Positions 48,463 through 57,577 are shown, counted from the stretch's first letter. The stretch is 64,000 bases of DNA from Ferrimonas sp048263965 (GCF_048263965.1 NZ_JBLXDO010000002.1:124001-188000), one strand, 5' to 3'. A program made the numbers and translations. Notes: generated by a model not told the origin, from the letters alone.

Positions 48463-49788
48463 ATGGACGCTACTCAAAACGATAATGACATCAGCAAAAA
48501 GTTGCTGACGGAGCAGGAAAACATCATCAAGAAGGAGCTGCATGACCGACTGATGCAGCTGTTGGATGTCTCCCGACTGGAAGCCGTGTCCGAAATAGAG
48601 GCCAGGCAGCAGATTGCCAAGATCTGCAACGAGATCCTCTATGAGAATCCCCGCCCCATCAATCTCAGCTCCAGAGAGAAGATCATCAAGCAGATCAACG
48701 ATGAGGTTATGGGACTGGGGCCACTGGAAACCCTGTTGGAAGACCCCACCATCTCCGACATCCTGATCAACAACTTCAACCACATCTTCGTCGAGCGCTT
48801 CGGTAAACTAGAGCAGGTGCCCATGCAGTTCAACGACGACCAGCACCTGCTTAACACCATCGACAAGATCGTTTCGGGCGTGGGTCGCCGGGTGGACGAA
48901 TCCAGCCCCATGGTGGATGCCCGTCTTAAAGATGGCAGCCGGGTGAATGCCATCATTCCCCCCCTGGCCTTGGACGGCCCCAGCATGTCCATCCGCCGCT
49001 TCACCGTTGACAAGCTGACTGCCGAGCAACTGGTTCAGTTTGGCTCCATGACCCAGGCAATGTCCGACGTACTCAATGCGGTGGTCATGGGCAAACTCAA
49101 TGTGCTGGTCTCAGGAGGTACTGGTAGTGGTAAAACCACCCTGCTCAACATCCTTTCCGGTTACATCCCCTCAGATGAGCGCATCATCACCATCGAGGAC
49201 TCGGCGGAACTGCAGTTGCAGCAGCCCCACATCGTCCGCCTGGAAACACGCCCCTCCAACCTGGAAGGACGAGGCGAAGTAACCCAGAGAGACCTGGTGA
49301 AAAACTCACTAAGGATGCGCCCGGATCGTATCGTCGTGGGTGAGGTGCGAGGCGCCGAAGCCATGGACATGCTCACCGCCATGAACACAGGTCACGAAGG
49401 CTCACTGACCACCCTGCACGCCAACTCGGCGCGGGACGCCCTCAGCCGTCTGGAGAACATGGTGTGCATGGCCGGCTTCGACGTACCGGTCAAGAACATC
49501 CGCACCCAGATCGCCTCCGCCATCGACCTGGTGGTCCAGCTTGAGCGGCAGGAGGACGGCAAGCGCCGGGTGGTCTCCATCACCGAAATCAACGGTATGG
49601 AAGGCGAAGTGATCACCATGTCGGAGATCTTCGGCTTCCAGCGCCAGGGCAGAAACGAAGAAGGACAGATCCTCGGCCAGTACCGAGCCAGCGGCGTGAT
49701 ACCCAATTTCCACGACCAACTGGCAAAGAAAGGGATTGTCCTGCCTTTCGAACTCTTTGGCGTCGACAACAACATGGACATTCTCTAG
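48463..49788 (+). CDS. tadA: Flp pilus secretion ATPase TadA/CpaF
   Basis: 441 aa. Hexameric traffic ATPase: Walker A GGTGSGKTTLLN (about residues 218-229), Asp box IEDSAELQLQQPHIVRLETR, Walker B MRPDRIVVGEVRG and His box GHEGSLTTLHANSARDAL. All motifs intact. It powers pilus extension, and probably retraction, in systems with a single ATPase. Three bases after tadZ. Confidence 0.96.
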   Translation: MDATQNDNDISKKLLTEQENIIKKELHDRLMQLLDVSRLEAVSEIEARQQIAKICNEILYENPRPINLSSREKIIKQINDEVMGLGPLETLLEDPTISDILINNFNHIFVERFGKLEQVPMQFNDDQHLLNTIDKIVSGVGRRVDESSPMVDARLKDGSRVNAIIPPLALDGPSMSIRRFTVDKLTAEQLVQFGSMTQAMSDVLNAVVMGKLNVLVSGGTGSGKTTLLNILSGYIPSDERIITIEDSAELQLQQPHIVRLETRPSNLEGRGEVTQRDLVKNSLRMRPDRIVVGEVRGAEAMDMLTAMNTGHEGSLTTLHANSARDALSRLENMVCMAGFDVPVKNIRTQIASAIDLVVQLERQEDGKRRVVSITEINGMEGEVITMSEIFGFQRQGRNEEGQILGQYRASGVIPNFHDQLAKKGIVLPFELFGVDNNMDIL

Positions 49789-49797
49789 GAGACGGCC

Positions 49798-50772
49798 ATG
49801 AGCATTGAACTAATCTTCCTCGGCTGCGTGTTTGCCGCCGTATTGCTGCTCTCCCAGGCTCTGTTTCTACCTGTGTATCGCCCCCAGCGGGGTGACACCC
49901 GGGTGATCAAGGAGCGATTGAAGCAGCTTGCCAAAGAGAAAGGGGACGATGAGGAAAATCTGTCTCTGCTCAGGCGCAACCGATTGCAGAAAACCTCTGC
50001 CCTGGGTAGACAACTGGAGAGCTTCTCCTTTATCCAGAACCTCTCCTTCAAGCTGGAACAATCCGGCTCCTCCTACCTCGGGCACCAGTACCTGATCATG
50101 GCCCTGTTCACCGCCATGGTGCTCAGTTCCATCTGCTGGATGTTCACCAACGACTGGCTGTTTTGCATCATCACCGCGGTACTGACCATCACCCTGTTCC
50201 ACATGAAGCTCAACCGAGATTTCGACAAGCGAATGGAGGCCATCGAGACCCAGTTCCCAGAGGCCCTGGACATCCTTCGACGGGGCCTTCAGGCCGGTTA
50301 CGCCTTCTCCGACTCCATCAAGCTTGTGTACGAAGAGATGGAGGGGCCGCTGGCCTTCGAATTCAGGCTGATGTTTGCAGACATCAACTACGGTAAGGAC
50401 ACCAAACGGGCTCTGCTGCGCTTCATCGAGCGGGTCCCGTCGGTCTCCGCCATGGCCTTCTCCTCGGCGGTACAGGTACAGAAGGAGACCGGTGGCAACC
50501 TGGCTGAGAACATGAAGAACCTTTCCCGCATCATCCGTCAGCGATTCACCTTCAAGCGCAAGGTCAAATCCATGTCGGCAGAGGGTCGCATGTCCGCCTG
50601 GGTGCTGGTGCTGATGCCCTTGGGGCTGTTTGCCTTCCTGTTCCTGACCTCACCCAGTTACGCCCGGGAGCTGACCGACAGCCCCGATGGCCACAGACTG
50701 ATGATATATGGTGCCCTCGGCATGCTCCTTGGTACCTACTGGATTGGCCGGTTGATTCGCATCGAGGTGTAA
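49798..50772 (+). CDS. tadB: Tad inner-membrane platform protein TadB
   Basis: 324 aa with a GspF-like T2SSF domain: FPEALDILRRGLQAGYAFSDSIKLVYEEM, then FIERVPSVSAMAFSSAVQVQKETGGNLAENMKNLSRIIRQR, with two N-terminal and two C-terminal membrane spans. Pairs with TadC to form the platform. AGGAGACGGCC precedes the ATG. Confidence 0.94.
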   Translation: MSIELIFLGCVFAAVLLLSQALFLPVYRPQRGDTRVIKERLKQLAKEKGDDEENLSLLRRNRLQKTSALGRQLESFSFIQNLSFKLEQSGSSYLGHQYLIMALFTAMVLSSICWMFTNDWLFCIITAVLTITLFHMKLNRDFDKRMEAIETQFPEALDILRRGLQAGYAFSDSIKLVYEEMEGPLAFEFRLMFADINYGKDTKRALLRFIERVPSVSAMAFSSAVQVQKETGGNLAENMKNLSRIIRQRFTFKRKVKSMSAEGRMSAWVLVLMPLGLFAFLFLTSPSYARELTDSPDGHRLMIYGALGMLLGTYWIGRLIRIEV

Positions 50773-50774
50773 CC

Positions 50775-51752
50775 ATGGACTATCTGTTAAGCCTGATTAC
50801 CGAACTACTCAACGATCCCGCCCAGGCGTTGTACGTAGTCTACGCAATCGCCGCCGTAGCGGGAGTCACCCTGGCATTAGGCATAGGGCAAATTCTCAGC
50901 GGACTCTACTCACCCACGCGCAAGCGCCTGGCTCAACTGAAGATGCAAGAGGGGCCCCAGGTCAATGTGGGCCCGGATTTCGATGAGTCCCTGGAGCATG
51001 GTCTGTCCAGCAAGAAACGACAAGAGCTGATCGGCCGGTTCGCCTTCGGCAATGAGGAGACCCGTAAGCGCCTTATCCACTCTGGCTTCCACTCCAACAG
51101 TGCACTGGCCATCTTCAACGGCTGTCGCATCCTGCTGTTTGTGGGCGCGGCCATTGGCTCTCTCTATCTGCTCAAGGCATTTCCCGACACCTCCAATACC
51201 ATCCTGTTTTACGGCATAGCCGTGATGATGGGGATAGCTTTTTTGCTGCCGTCCATGGCCCTGGACCATTTGGCCAATCGACGGATGCGCAAGCTCAAAC
51301 AGGGATTTCCTGATGCATTGGATCTGCTGGTGGTATGTTGTGAGGCAGGACTGGGACTGCTGGCCGCCCTCAACCGGGTCGCCACCGAGATTCGACTGAG
51401 TCATTTCCAGCTATCCGAAGAGCTGCACCTGGTGTGCCAGAAATGTCGCGCCGGACTGCCCATGAACGTTGCCCTGCAGGAGTTTGCCGAGCGCACCGGC
51501 CTGGAAGACATTCAGGGGCTCAACGGCTCCATAACCCAGAGTATGCGCCTGGGTACAGGTATTGCTGAAACATTAAGGGTTTACTCAGAGGAGTATCGCG
51601 AGAAACGGATTCAGGCTGCGGAAGAGATGGCCGGAAAACTTGGGGTCAAGATGATGTTCCCCATGATCTTCTGTATCTGGCCCTCCTTCTTCATCGTGGC
51701 CATCGGTCCGGCGATGCTCAAGTTGGCTGAGGTTTGGGATGTGGCTTTCTAG
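50775..51752 (+). CDS. tadC: Tad inner-membrane platform protein TadC
   Basis: 325 aa, second T2SSF protein: FPDALDLLVVCCEAGLGLLAALNRVATEI and LNGSITQSMRLGTGIAETLRVYSEEYREKRIQAAEEMAGKLGVKMMFPMIF. Membrane spans near residues 15-40, 115-165 and at the end. It starts two bases after tadB ends. Confidence 0.94.
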   Translation: MDYLLSLITELLNDPAQALYVVYAIAAVAGVTLALGIGQILSGLYSPTRKRLAQLKMQEGPQVNVGPDFDESLEHGLSSKKRQELIGRFAFGNEETRKRLIHSGFHSNSALAIFNGCRILLFVGAAIGSLYLLKAFPDTSNTILFYGIAVMMGIAFLLPSMALDHLANRRMRKLKQGFPDALDLLVVCCEAGLGLLAALNRVATEIRLSHFQLSEELHLVCQKCRAGLPMNVALQEFAERTGLEDIQGLNGSITQSMRLGTGIAETLRVYSEEYREKRIQAAEEMAGKLGVKMMFPMIFCIWPSFFIVAIGPAMLKLAEVWDVAF

Positions 51753-51765
51753 ACAAGGACGCACT

Positions 51766-52791
51766 ATGAAAAGAAGAACACTGATACCCGTAATCACTCT
51801 GGTGCTCACCCTGAGCGGGTGTGCCACCGCGCCCAAGCAGACGGCGCCGCCTCAGGCCAATCCGGCAGAGCTGGTGGCCAAGGCCGAGAAAGCCGTCAGT
51901 CGAGGCCAGCTGGACAATGCCCTCTCCCACTACCTTCAGGCGCTGGAACAGAAACCCGGTGACCCCGACATCCTGATGGAGATTGGCGAAATCCAGACTC
52001 AGTTGGGTCACACCGAGTATGCCCTGAAAGCCTTCACCGACGTATTGGAGCAGCAACCGGACAACGTTGAGGCCCTGACCTCCCTGGGACTGCATAAGCT
52101 GAATATGGGAGAGAACATGCAGGCGCAGATCTATCTCAACAAGGCCGCAGACCTGGATCAACTCAGAATACTGACTCTGAGCGCACAGGTGGTGGTGGGT
52201 GAAAATTCCCCTTTGCAACCGCTGGATGCAAGCTCACCACTTCGCTGCTACAACGCCCTGGGCATCTTGAAGGATCTCGGCGGCGAGTATGCCGATGCGC
52301 GGGAGTATTATCGGCTGGTGCTCTCCCGGGCGCCCTCTGCCGCCAATGTCCTGACCAACATCGGCTACTCCTACTACCTGGACGGCAACCTTCGCCAGGC
52401 GGAGATCTACCTGAGACAGGCGGTCCAGAAACAGCCTGATTTCAAGCGCGCCTGGAACAACCTGGGACTGGTGTACGCCCGCATGAAGCACTACAAACGC
52501 GCCCTGGTGGCACTGAAGCAGGTGATGCCCGAAGCCGATGCCCTCAACGATCTCGGCTACTTCGCCATGCTGGAAGGACGCTATGGTGATGCCCAGGAGC
52601 TGTTCTGGAAGGCGATTGACGCCTCCCCCACCTACTTTGCCAAGGCGCAGGACAACCTGGAGAAGCTTCAGGAACTTCAGGGGAAAGCCACCGCCGGTGC
52701 CAACCATTACCGGCCGGTCAACCTGCTGCTGGAAGCCGAATACAAGGCGAAGATCAGCGCCGAACCTATCTCTTCCACCTCGAAAAAATAG
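51766..52791 (+). CDS. tadD: Tad-locus TPR lipoprotein TadD
   Basis: 341 aa from ATG 51766 (AAGGACGC upstream); the earlier frame start is inside tadC. Lipobox TLSGC (Cys about residue 19). About six tetratricopeptide repeats, for example ALSHYLQALEQKPGDPDILM, ALKAFTDVLEQQPDNVEALT, and QAEIYLRQAVQKQPDFKRAW. TadD is thought to help secretin assembly from the outer-membrane inner leaflet. Last gene of the locus. Confidence 0.9.
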   Translation: MKRRTLIPVITLVLTLSGCATAPKQTAPPQANPAELVAKAEKAVSRGQLDNALSHYLQALEQKPGDPDILMEIGEIQTQLGHTEYALKAFTDVLEQQPDNVEALTSLGLHKLNMGENMQAQIYLNKAADLDQLRILTLSAQVVVGENSPLQPLDASSPLRCYNALGILKDLGGEYADAREYYRLVLSRAPSAANVLTNIGYSYYLDGNLRQAEIYLRQAVQKQPDFKRAWNNLGLVYARMKHYKRALVALKQVMPEADALNDLGYFAMLEGRYGDAQELFWKAIDASPTYFAKAQDNLEKLQELQGKATAGANHYRPVNLLLEAEYKAKISAEPISSTSKK

Positions 52792-52797
52792 CCCTAT

Positions 52798-52821
52798 GCC
52801 CCCGGCAAACTGTCCGGGGGC
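52798..52821 (+). terminator. Hairpin at the end of the Tad locus
   Basis: GCCCCCGG/CCGGGGGC stem with loop CAAACTGT, seven bases after tadD. No U tract, so termination efficiency is uncertain. Confidence 0.5.
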
Positions 52822-52926
52822 TGACCCACATTCACTTTTCTTCAACAGGGTGGGATCTACCCCTTTACTCAGCCATAAGTAGCACTGATAATCAGGATGA
52901 TTTTCACAATAAGGAAGGATATGGCT

Positions 52927-53226
52927 ATGTGGTACATGATCTACTCCGAGGACGTTGAGAACAGCCTCCCACTGCGCAGAGAGGCTCGTCCAGCGCACCT
53001 GGCCCGACTGCAGCAACTGAAAGAGGAAGGCCGCCTGTTTGCTGCCGGTCCCCTGCCAGCCGTTGACGCGGAAGATCCAGGCGAAGCAGGTTTCACCGGT
53101 TCCCTGGTAATCGCCGACTTTGACTCCCTGGAAGCTGCTCAGGCCTGGGCCGACGCCGATCCCTACATCGATGCCGGTGTCTACGCCAAGTCCACCATCA
53201 AGCCTTACAAACTGGTACTGCCCTAA
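52927..53226 (+). CDS. yciI: YciI-family protein
   Basis: 99 aa from ATG 52927, 8 bases after GGAAGG; an ATG two codons earlier is also possible. MWYMIYSEDVENSLPLRREA then RPAHLARLQQLKEEGRLFAAGP, VDAEDPGEAGFTGSLVIADF and AQAWADADPYIDAGVY, nearly collinear with Escherichia YciI (98 aa). A ferredoxin-like fold with a His-Asp pair; the chemistry is not settled. In relatives it lies near yciB; here the AraC/Ldt and Tad genes separate them. Confidence 0.93.
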   Translation: MWYMIYSEDVENSLPLRREARPAHLARLQQLKEEGRLFAAGPLPAVDAEDPGEAGFTGSLVIADFDSLEAAQAWADADPYIDAGVYAKSTIKPYKLVLP

Positions 53227-53249
53227 ACAATCAACAAACGGAATCACCA

Positions 53250-54056
53250 ATGAAGTTCGTGTCATTTAATATCAATGGCATTCGGGCTCGGCTACATCAA
53301 CTGCAGGCGCTGATCGACACCCATCAACCTGATGTGATCGGTCTGCAGGAGATTAAGGTGGACGACCCCCAATTCCCCCTGGAACAGGTTCAGGAGATGG
53401 GGTATCACGTCGTCCACCACGGTCAGAAGGGTCACTATGGAGTGGCCCTTCTTACTCGCACCCCTCCCAGAGAGGTGCAGAAAGGCTGGACCACGGATGA
53501 CGACGCCGCACAGAAACGGATGATCATGGCCACCGTTGATGGCCCCGACGGAGAATCGATACGGGTGCTCAACGGTTACTTCCCTCAGGGGGAAAATCGC
53601 AGCCATGAAACCAAGTTTCCAGCCAAGCAAAAGTTCTACTCCGACCTGATGGATCACCTTGGCCAACACCACACGCCAGATGATAACCTTGTGATTATGG
53701 GGGACATTAACATCAGTCCCACGGATCTGGATATCGGCATCGGCGAGGCCAATGCCAAGCGGTGGCTAAAGACCGGAAAGTGTTCCTTTCTTCCAGAAGA
53801 AAGAGAATGGTTAAGCAAATTAGTGGGTTGGGGATTAACGGACAGCTTCAGATATCTACATCCTGAAATTGACGACCGTTTCAGTTGGTTTGACTACCGT
53901 TCAAGGGGCTTCGATGATAACAGAGGGTTACGCATTGATGTGATCCTTACCAGCGAATCTTTGACGAAAAGGTTAACCCAATCGGACGTGGATTATGATC
54001 TGCGAGGCATTGAAAAGCCCTCCGACCACGCGCCCATCTGGACCACCATTAAGTGA
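53250..54056 (+). CDS. xthA: Exodeoxyribonuclease III (AP endonuclease)
   Basis: 268 aa. GLQEIKVDD (metal-binding Glu34), IMGDINISPTDLDIGIG (catalytic Asp and Asn), RIDVILTS, and SDHAPIW (catalytic His) show an intact active site. Repairs abasic sites and 3' blocked ends. Base composition changes within the gene: the last about 300 bases have visibly lower GC (roughly 42-47% by hand count of the lines) and rarer codons (AGA, TTA, TTG), while the first 500 match the rest of the window. Confidence 0.95.
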   Translation: MKFVSFNINGIRARLHQLQALIDTHQPDVIGLQEIKVDDPQFPLEQVQEMGYHVVHHGQKGHYGVALLTRTPPREVQKGWTTDDDAAQKRMIMATVDGPDGESIRVLNGYFPQGENRSHETKFPAKQKFYSDLMDHLGQHHTPDDNLVIMGDINISPTDLDIGIGEANAKRWLKTGKCSFLPEEREWLSKLVGWGLTDSFRYLHPEIDDRFSWFDYRSRGFDDNRGLRIDVILTSESLTKRLTQSDVDYDLRGIEKPSDHAPIWTTIK

Positions 54057-54394
54057 CAAACCGGCCTCCGGGTGAGATTTTCAAGGAAATATGCGGAATT
54101 TAGATTACATAATAACCGCACCTTATGACTCCGTAAGGCCGACAAGTTGACAGTAAAGGCGCGTATACGCGCCTTTACTTAGTTAGTAACTTGTTAAATT
54201 TCGTATTGAATCAAGTTTTAATAATGCTTGAACTTCAGCGAAGATGTATGTCAGATCAAATTTTCATTTTTTAAAACTGGCTATCGAACATATCTGCTGA
54301 TATCAATACGCATGAAACACCCAATTAAACGCGTATTTATTATAAGAACAACGAAGGTTGTCAAAAGAGCATTGAGCAGAGGAAACACATAACA
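54057..54394. other. AT-rich gap after xthA with a perfect palindrome
   Basis: No credible ORF on either strand. 54152-54179 is a perfect 14+14 base inverted repeat AGTAAAGGCGCGTA/TACGCGCCTTTACT, which may end xthA transcription or act as a binding site. The remainder is AT-rich, including the promoter side of the wHTH gene. Confidence 0.6.
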
Positions 54395-54721
54395 ATGGCA
54401 CAAGCTCAACTTACGAAACTGATGGACGCTGTAGAGATCTTCAGAGATGTGTACTCCGAGATTCCACCCCAGACCTGCTTGATGTTCATGCAGGTGTGTC
54501 AGGAAGAAGGGTGCTCTATCAAAGATCTGCAAGAACGTTTCGAAATGTCCCAGGCCAGCGCCAGTCGCAATGCGCGACTGCTGTCCGAGCGGGTACATTC
54601 CGGACGCCAGGGATTGGGACTAGTTGAACTCCGTATCGATGAGCAAGACTACCGCATCAAGCGAGCCTTCCTCACCGAGAAAGGAAGGGAGGTGAGAGAT
54701 CGCTTGTCGGCGGTCGTCTAA
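54395..54721 (+). CDS. Small MarR-like winged-helix regulator
   Basis: 108 aa. Helix-rich start (LTKLMDAVEIFRDVYSEIP), then CSIKDLQERFEMSQASASRNARLL as the DNA-reading helix-turn-helix and a wing ending RAFLTEKGREVRDRL. The size and TADLQERFEMSQAS-like helix are common in MarR-type regulators carried by phages and plasmids, though free-standing chromosomal copies exist. No partner gene is adjacent; a terminator follows. Function unknown. Confidence 0.8.
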   Translation: MAQAQLTKLMDAVEIFRDVYSEIPPQTCLMFMQVCQEEGCSIKDLQERFEMSQASASRNARLLSERVHSGRQGLGLVELRIDEQDYRIKRAFLTEKGREVRDRLSAVV

Positions 54722-54777
54722 CTTCACCTCTTTTATAGCGATCAACTTGCCGGGCAACCTTTGTCACCTGGCCCTTC

Positions 54778-54804
54778 AATGCCACCCTGCGGGGTGGCAT
54801 TTTA
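54778..54804 (+). terminator. Intrinsic terminator after the wHTH gene
   Basis: AATGCCACC/GGTGGCATT stem with loop CTGCGG, followed by TTAG; a short U tract. Confidence 0.75.
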
Positions 54805-55029
54805 GTTTCGGTCACCTCAGGCGCCACTGGCAGCTTTCTAACGCACTCCTGAGTCAAACCCACCCTTTGCCCTCAAGTCACGCTTAATAGGCCAATACGC
54901 ACGCTCTTAGCTGGAAAATGCTAAAGTAATAATCAGGTAGGGAAAACCCAACCTGCGCCGGGCCACACTAAGGGCTCTGCTCCAAGGTTTGTCCTGGCGA
55001 CTCATGCCTCAAGAGACAAGGAGCGACGG
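54805..55029. other. Upstream region of the GcvR-like gene
   Basis: TTAGC...GCTAA inverted repeat followed by AGTAATAATC, which could be a -10 region. CAAGGAGCGACGG is the ribosome-binding site of the next gene. No ORF is seen. Confidence 0.4.
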
Positions 55030-55533
55030 ATGAAAACCAGAACCATAGCGACCGTAACCGGTGCCGACCGCAGCGGACTGCTCAATTTACTGGCCAAGCT
55101 TACTCGCCAATTGGACGGCGTCTGGACTGCCAGCAAGGTGATCCACATGGGCGGCCAAACCGCCATCATGCTGGACATCACACTGCCCGACTCCAACATC
55201 AAGGAGCTGAAGGAACGTTTTGAAGCGGTCCACCGACTCCACTGCGTCTTCAACGATCCTCCGCAAGAAACTCCCCATGAGTACCTGCTGGCCCTGCATG
55301 TGGATGCCGACGACAGGGTGGGCCTGATCCGGGACATCACCGCCGCTGTGCACGAAATGGACATCGACATCACCAGCTTCAACAGCGTTCGCCTGGCCGC
55401 CGGAGGCCTGGGGCGCACCGTGTTTACCGCCTCCCTGGAACTGGCTGCCCCCAGCCAGATAGACGCCAAGGTTCTGGTCGACAAGATTGAAAGCCTGGAA
55501 GGCAACATCCGCGCCGAGGCAGAAGCCGCCTAA
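55030..55533 (+). CDS. GcvR-like protein with two ACT domains
   Basis: 167 aa. Two ACT domains: TIATVTGADRSGLLNLLAKL (about residues 5-24) and LALHVDADDRVGLIRDITAAVHEMDIDITSFNS (about 88-120). The design and length match the glycine-cleavage repressor GcvR and its relatives, which bind glycine and restrain GcvA. No gcv gene is nearby, so it could equally be another amino-acid-sensing GcvR paralogue. Terminator follows, shared with the convergent gene. Confidence 0.82.
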   Translation: MKTRTIATVTGADRSGLLNLLAKLTRQLDGVWTASKVIHMGGQTAIMLDITLPDSNIKELKERFEAVHRLHCVFNDPPQETPHEYLLALHVDADDRVGLIRDITAAVHEMDIDITSFNSVRLAAGGLGRTVFTASLELAAPSQIDAKVLVDKIESLEGNIRAEAEAA

Positions 55534-55561
55534 CACAGTCAAATCCGCGACAAGCAGGCAT

Positions 55562-55592
55562 AAAAAAACGCAGCCAATGGGCTGCGTTTTTT
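55562..55592. terminator. Bidirectional terminator between gcvR-like and DUF3360-like genes
   Basis: A7-CGCAGCC-AATG-GGCTGCG-T6 between convergent genes. Confidence 0.92.
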
Positions 55593-55606
55593 CGTGTGTC
55601 GTGCTG

Positions 55607-57115
55607 TTACAGCAGGGCAGGTACGCCAGGCAGCATACCAACAGCCAGCATAGCGGCAACACAGATGATGAAGGCGCCGGCAGGAATTACCATGCGGTCC
55701 ATGAAGGACAGCTTCTTAGCGCGCTCTTTGTCACCGATCAGGCCGTTGTTGTCCAGCAGCATGGTCAGGGCCCAGGCGAATACAGGGTTAACCACGATGG
55801 AGGCAAAGATACAGATACCGGCGGACTGAGAGTCCTTGGTGTCTTTAACCATCTGCATGCCAGCTTCCAGCAGAGGCAGGAATACACCTACCAGCAGGGC
55901 GATGGACATAACAGGACGCCATACGGTGATGTCCATTGGGTAGCCGATGATGGCAACCACAATACACAGGACACCCAGCAGAATCGCACCAGCGGGGATA
56001 GGACGCTTGGCGATGGCCGCAGGGATCATGTAAGTACCCCAGGAGGAGGTGATGTTACCGCCACCGAAGCCAGTACCAACCATCTGACGGATGGAGCAGC
56101 AGGTCATGGTGTCATCAACGTCCATCAGTACCTTGTCGGTGCCCTTAGGATAGTTCAGCTCCTGGAAGATACGGTGACCCAGGAAGTCAGGAGACCACAT
56201 GGCTACCGCCAGGATGGCGAAAGGCAGGGAGGCGATGAAGTGCTGCATGTTAGGCAGACCCAGTTGCCAGCCGGTCTCGGTGGAGCCCCACCAGTACCAT
56301 GGGTTCAGGTTAGGCAGGCCAGGAGAAGTGACGAACTCCAGATCCAGGCCGGCGCCGAACAGGAAGGCAATCAGTACCGCGGCGATGGAGCACAGAGGAA
56401 TCGCCAGCCAGCGCTTGCCCAGGCGGGCCAGCACGGAGTAAACAACGATGTTTACCGCCAGGATCATCAGAGCAACGTGGCTCAGGCTGTAGTCCAGGGC
56501 GTGCTTGGCCTGCAGACCCTCAGCCCAGGTGAACAGAGAACCGATCTGGCCCATGGAGCCCATGGCCCCCAGGTACACCAGCAGACCGCCGGCAACCCCT
56601 TCTCCGGTGAGGTTAACGAGTTTCGACCCCCCCTTGAAGTAACTAAGCAGCAGACCGAAAACACCCAGCAAGATAGCCAGTGCCAGAGGGTGAGCACCCG
56701 CCAGAGCAATGGCACCAATCAGAGGGATCATGGGGCCGTGGTTACCGGCCAGGTTCGCTCTGGGGTTCAGGAAACCGGAACCCAGAATACAGAACAGCAG
56801 TGCGGGGATCAGCATCTCCACGCGGACCACTTCAATGGCCCACTCGGCGCCCAGGTTTACGTGGTCCCACTTTTCAGTCAGGCCCGAACCCCAGGCGGCC
56901 ATTACCGCAGAGTACATCACGGTAATACCGATGGTACCGGCGATGGCTGGTACCAGATCTTCCCACTCAAAACGGAAGTCACGACCCGGAAGGTTCAGAC
57001 CCCAGCGACGTGGCTTCATGATTTGCAGCTCGTGGTCCAGATAGTCTGAACGGCTGTCAAATTCACTGCTAGGCTTGTGCAACTCGCTATAAGTCGAGTT
57101 TTCTACGTCCCGCAT
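55607..57115 (-). CDS. DUF3360-like polytopic membrane transporter
   Basis: 502 aa from ATG 57115 (GAGGT 8 bases upstream; a TTG three codons before is less likely). About 12 membrane spans follow a soluble N-terminus of about 55 residues. NLAGNHGPMIPLIGAIALAGAHPLAL and GTGFGGGNITSSWGTYMIP have the look of solute-carrier re-entrant motifs, distantly like SulP and nucleobase permeases. I match it to DUF3360 proteins of Vibrio and Shewanella from memory. Codons are biased to highly expressed forms (GGT, CGT) unlike some neighbours. Substrate unknown. Confidence 0.75.
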   Translation of the reverse strand: MRDVENSTYSELHKPSSEFDSRSDYLDHELQIMKPRRWGLNLPGRDFRFEWEDLVPAIAGTIGITVMYSAVMAAWGSGLTEKWDHVNLGAEWAIEVVRVEMLIPALLFCILGSGFLNPRANLAGNHGPMIPLIGAIALAGAHPLALAILLGVFGLLLSYFKGGSKLVNLTGEGVAGGLLVYLGAMGSMGQIGSLFTWAEGLQAKHALDYSLSHVALMILAVNIVVYSVLARLGKRWLAIPLCSIAAVLIAFLFGAGLDLEFVTSPGLPNLNPWYWWGSTETGWQLGLPNMQHFIASLPFAILAVAMWSPDFLGHRIFQELNYPKGTDKVLMDVDDTMTCCSIRQMVGTGFGGGNITSSWGTYMIPAAIAKRPIPAGAILLGVLCIVVAIIGYPMDITVWRPVMSIALLVGVFLPLLEAGMQMVKDTKDSQSAGICIFASIVVNPVFAWALTMLLDNNGLIGDKERAKKLSFMDRMVIPAGAFIICVAAMLAVGMLPGVPALL

Positions 57116-57409
57116 GCTTATCAACCTCGATTAAAAATCACCTTGGAGCTGTGGTGTAGGCCCGTCGGCCGCCCCCACATTGTTTTCGCCTTACCCCGAT
57201 GCCAAGGAGCAAATTGGTAAGACCATTTTACTAAAAAGAAATCGGCTGAATTAAACTTCAGCCCCGAATCGATGTCAAACTACGAAACGTTAGCCCGATC
57301 ACAAGAATAGTGACGCTGCTTCAGTTCGTTTTTTAACAAATCAGATAAGTGCTGGTTATAAAAGATAAAATTGGCTTATTGGCGCATTTTAGCTGCCGTG
57401 CTCAATTAA

Positions 57410-57423
57410 TTGATCTTGAACAA
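57410..57423. promoter_or_regulatory. FNR/EtrA/CRP-type half-palindromic site, candidate
   Basis: TTGATCTTGAACAA: nine of ten positions of TTGAT-N4-ATCAA. It sits about 300 bases upstream of the DUF3360-like start, further than usual for direct activation, so it may mark a distal promoter or be chance. Confidence 0.4.
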
Positions 57424-57548
57424 TATTGAGCGAGATTTCCCAATTCGGTGATATTGGAATAATCCTTAACAATCTGTTGACCAGTAATAACCATAGACCA
57501 TGGTCCGGTAACATCATGAACCAGCTGATCCCAGATGTGAACTGAGCC

Positions 57549-57577
57549 CAAAAAAGCCGGCACTGATGCCGGCTTTC
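57549..57577 (-). terminator. Intrinsic terminator of yhdT-panF
   Basis: On the minus strand, AAAGCCGGC/GCCGGCTTT with loop ATCAGT is followed by TTTTTT, 49 bases past the panF stop. Confidence 0.88.

Noticed and set aside
54395..54721. Prophage remnant around the small wHTH gene
   Set aside because: Only one phage-like regulator, with no integrase, structural or lysis genes, and flanked by ordinary housekeeping genes.
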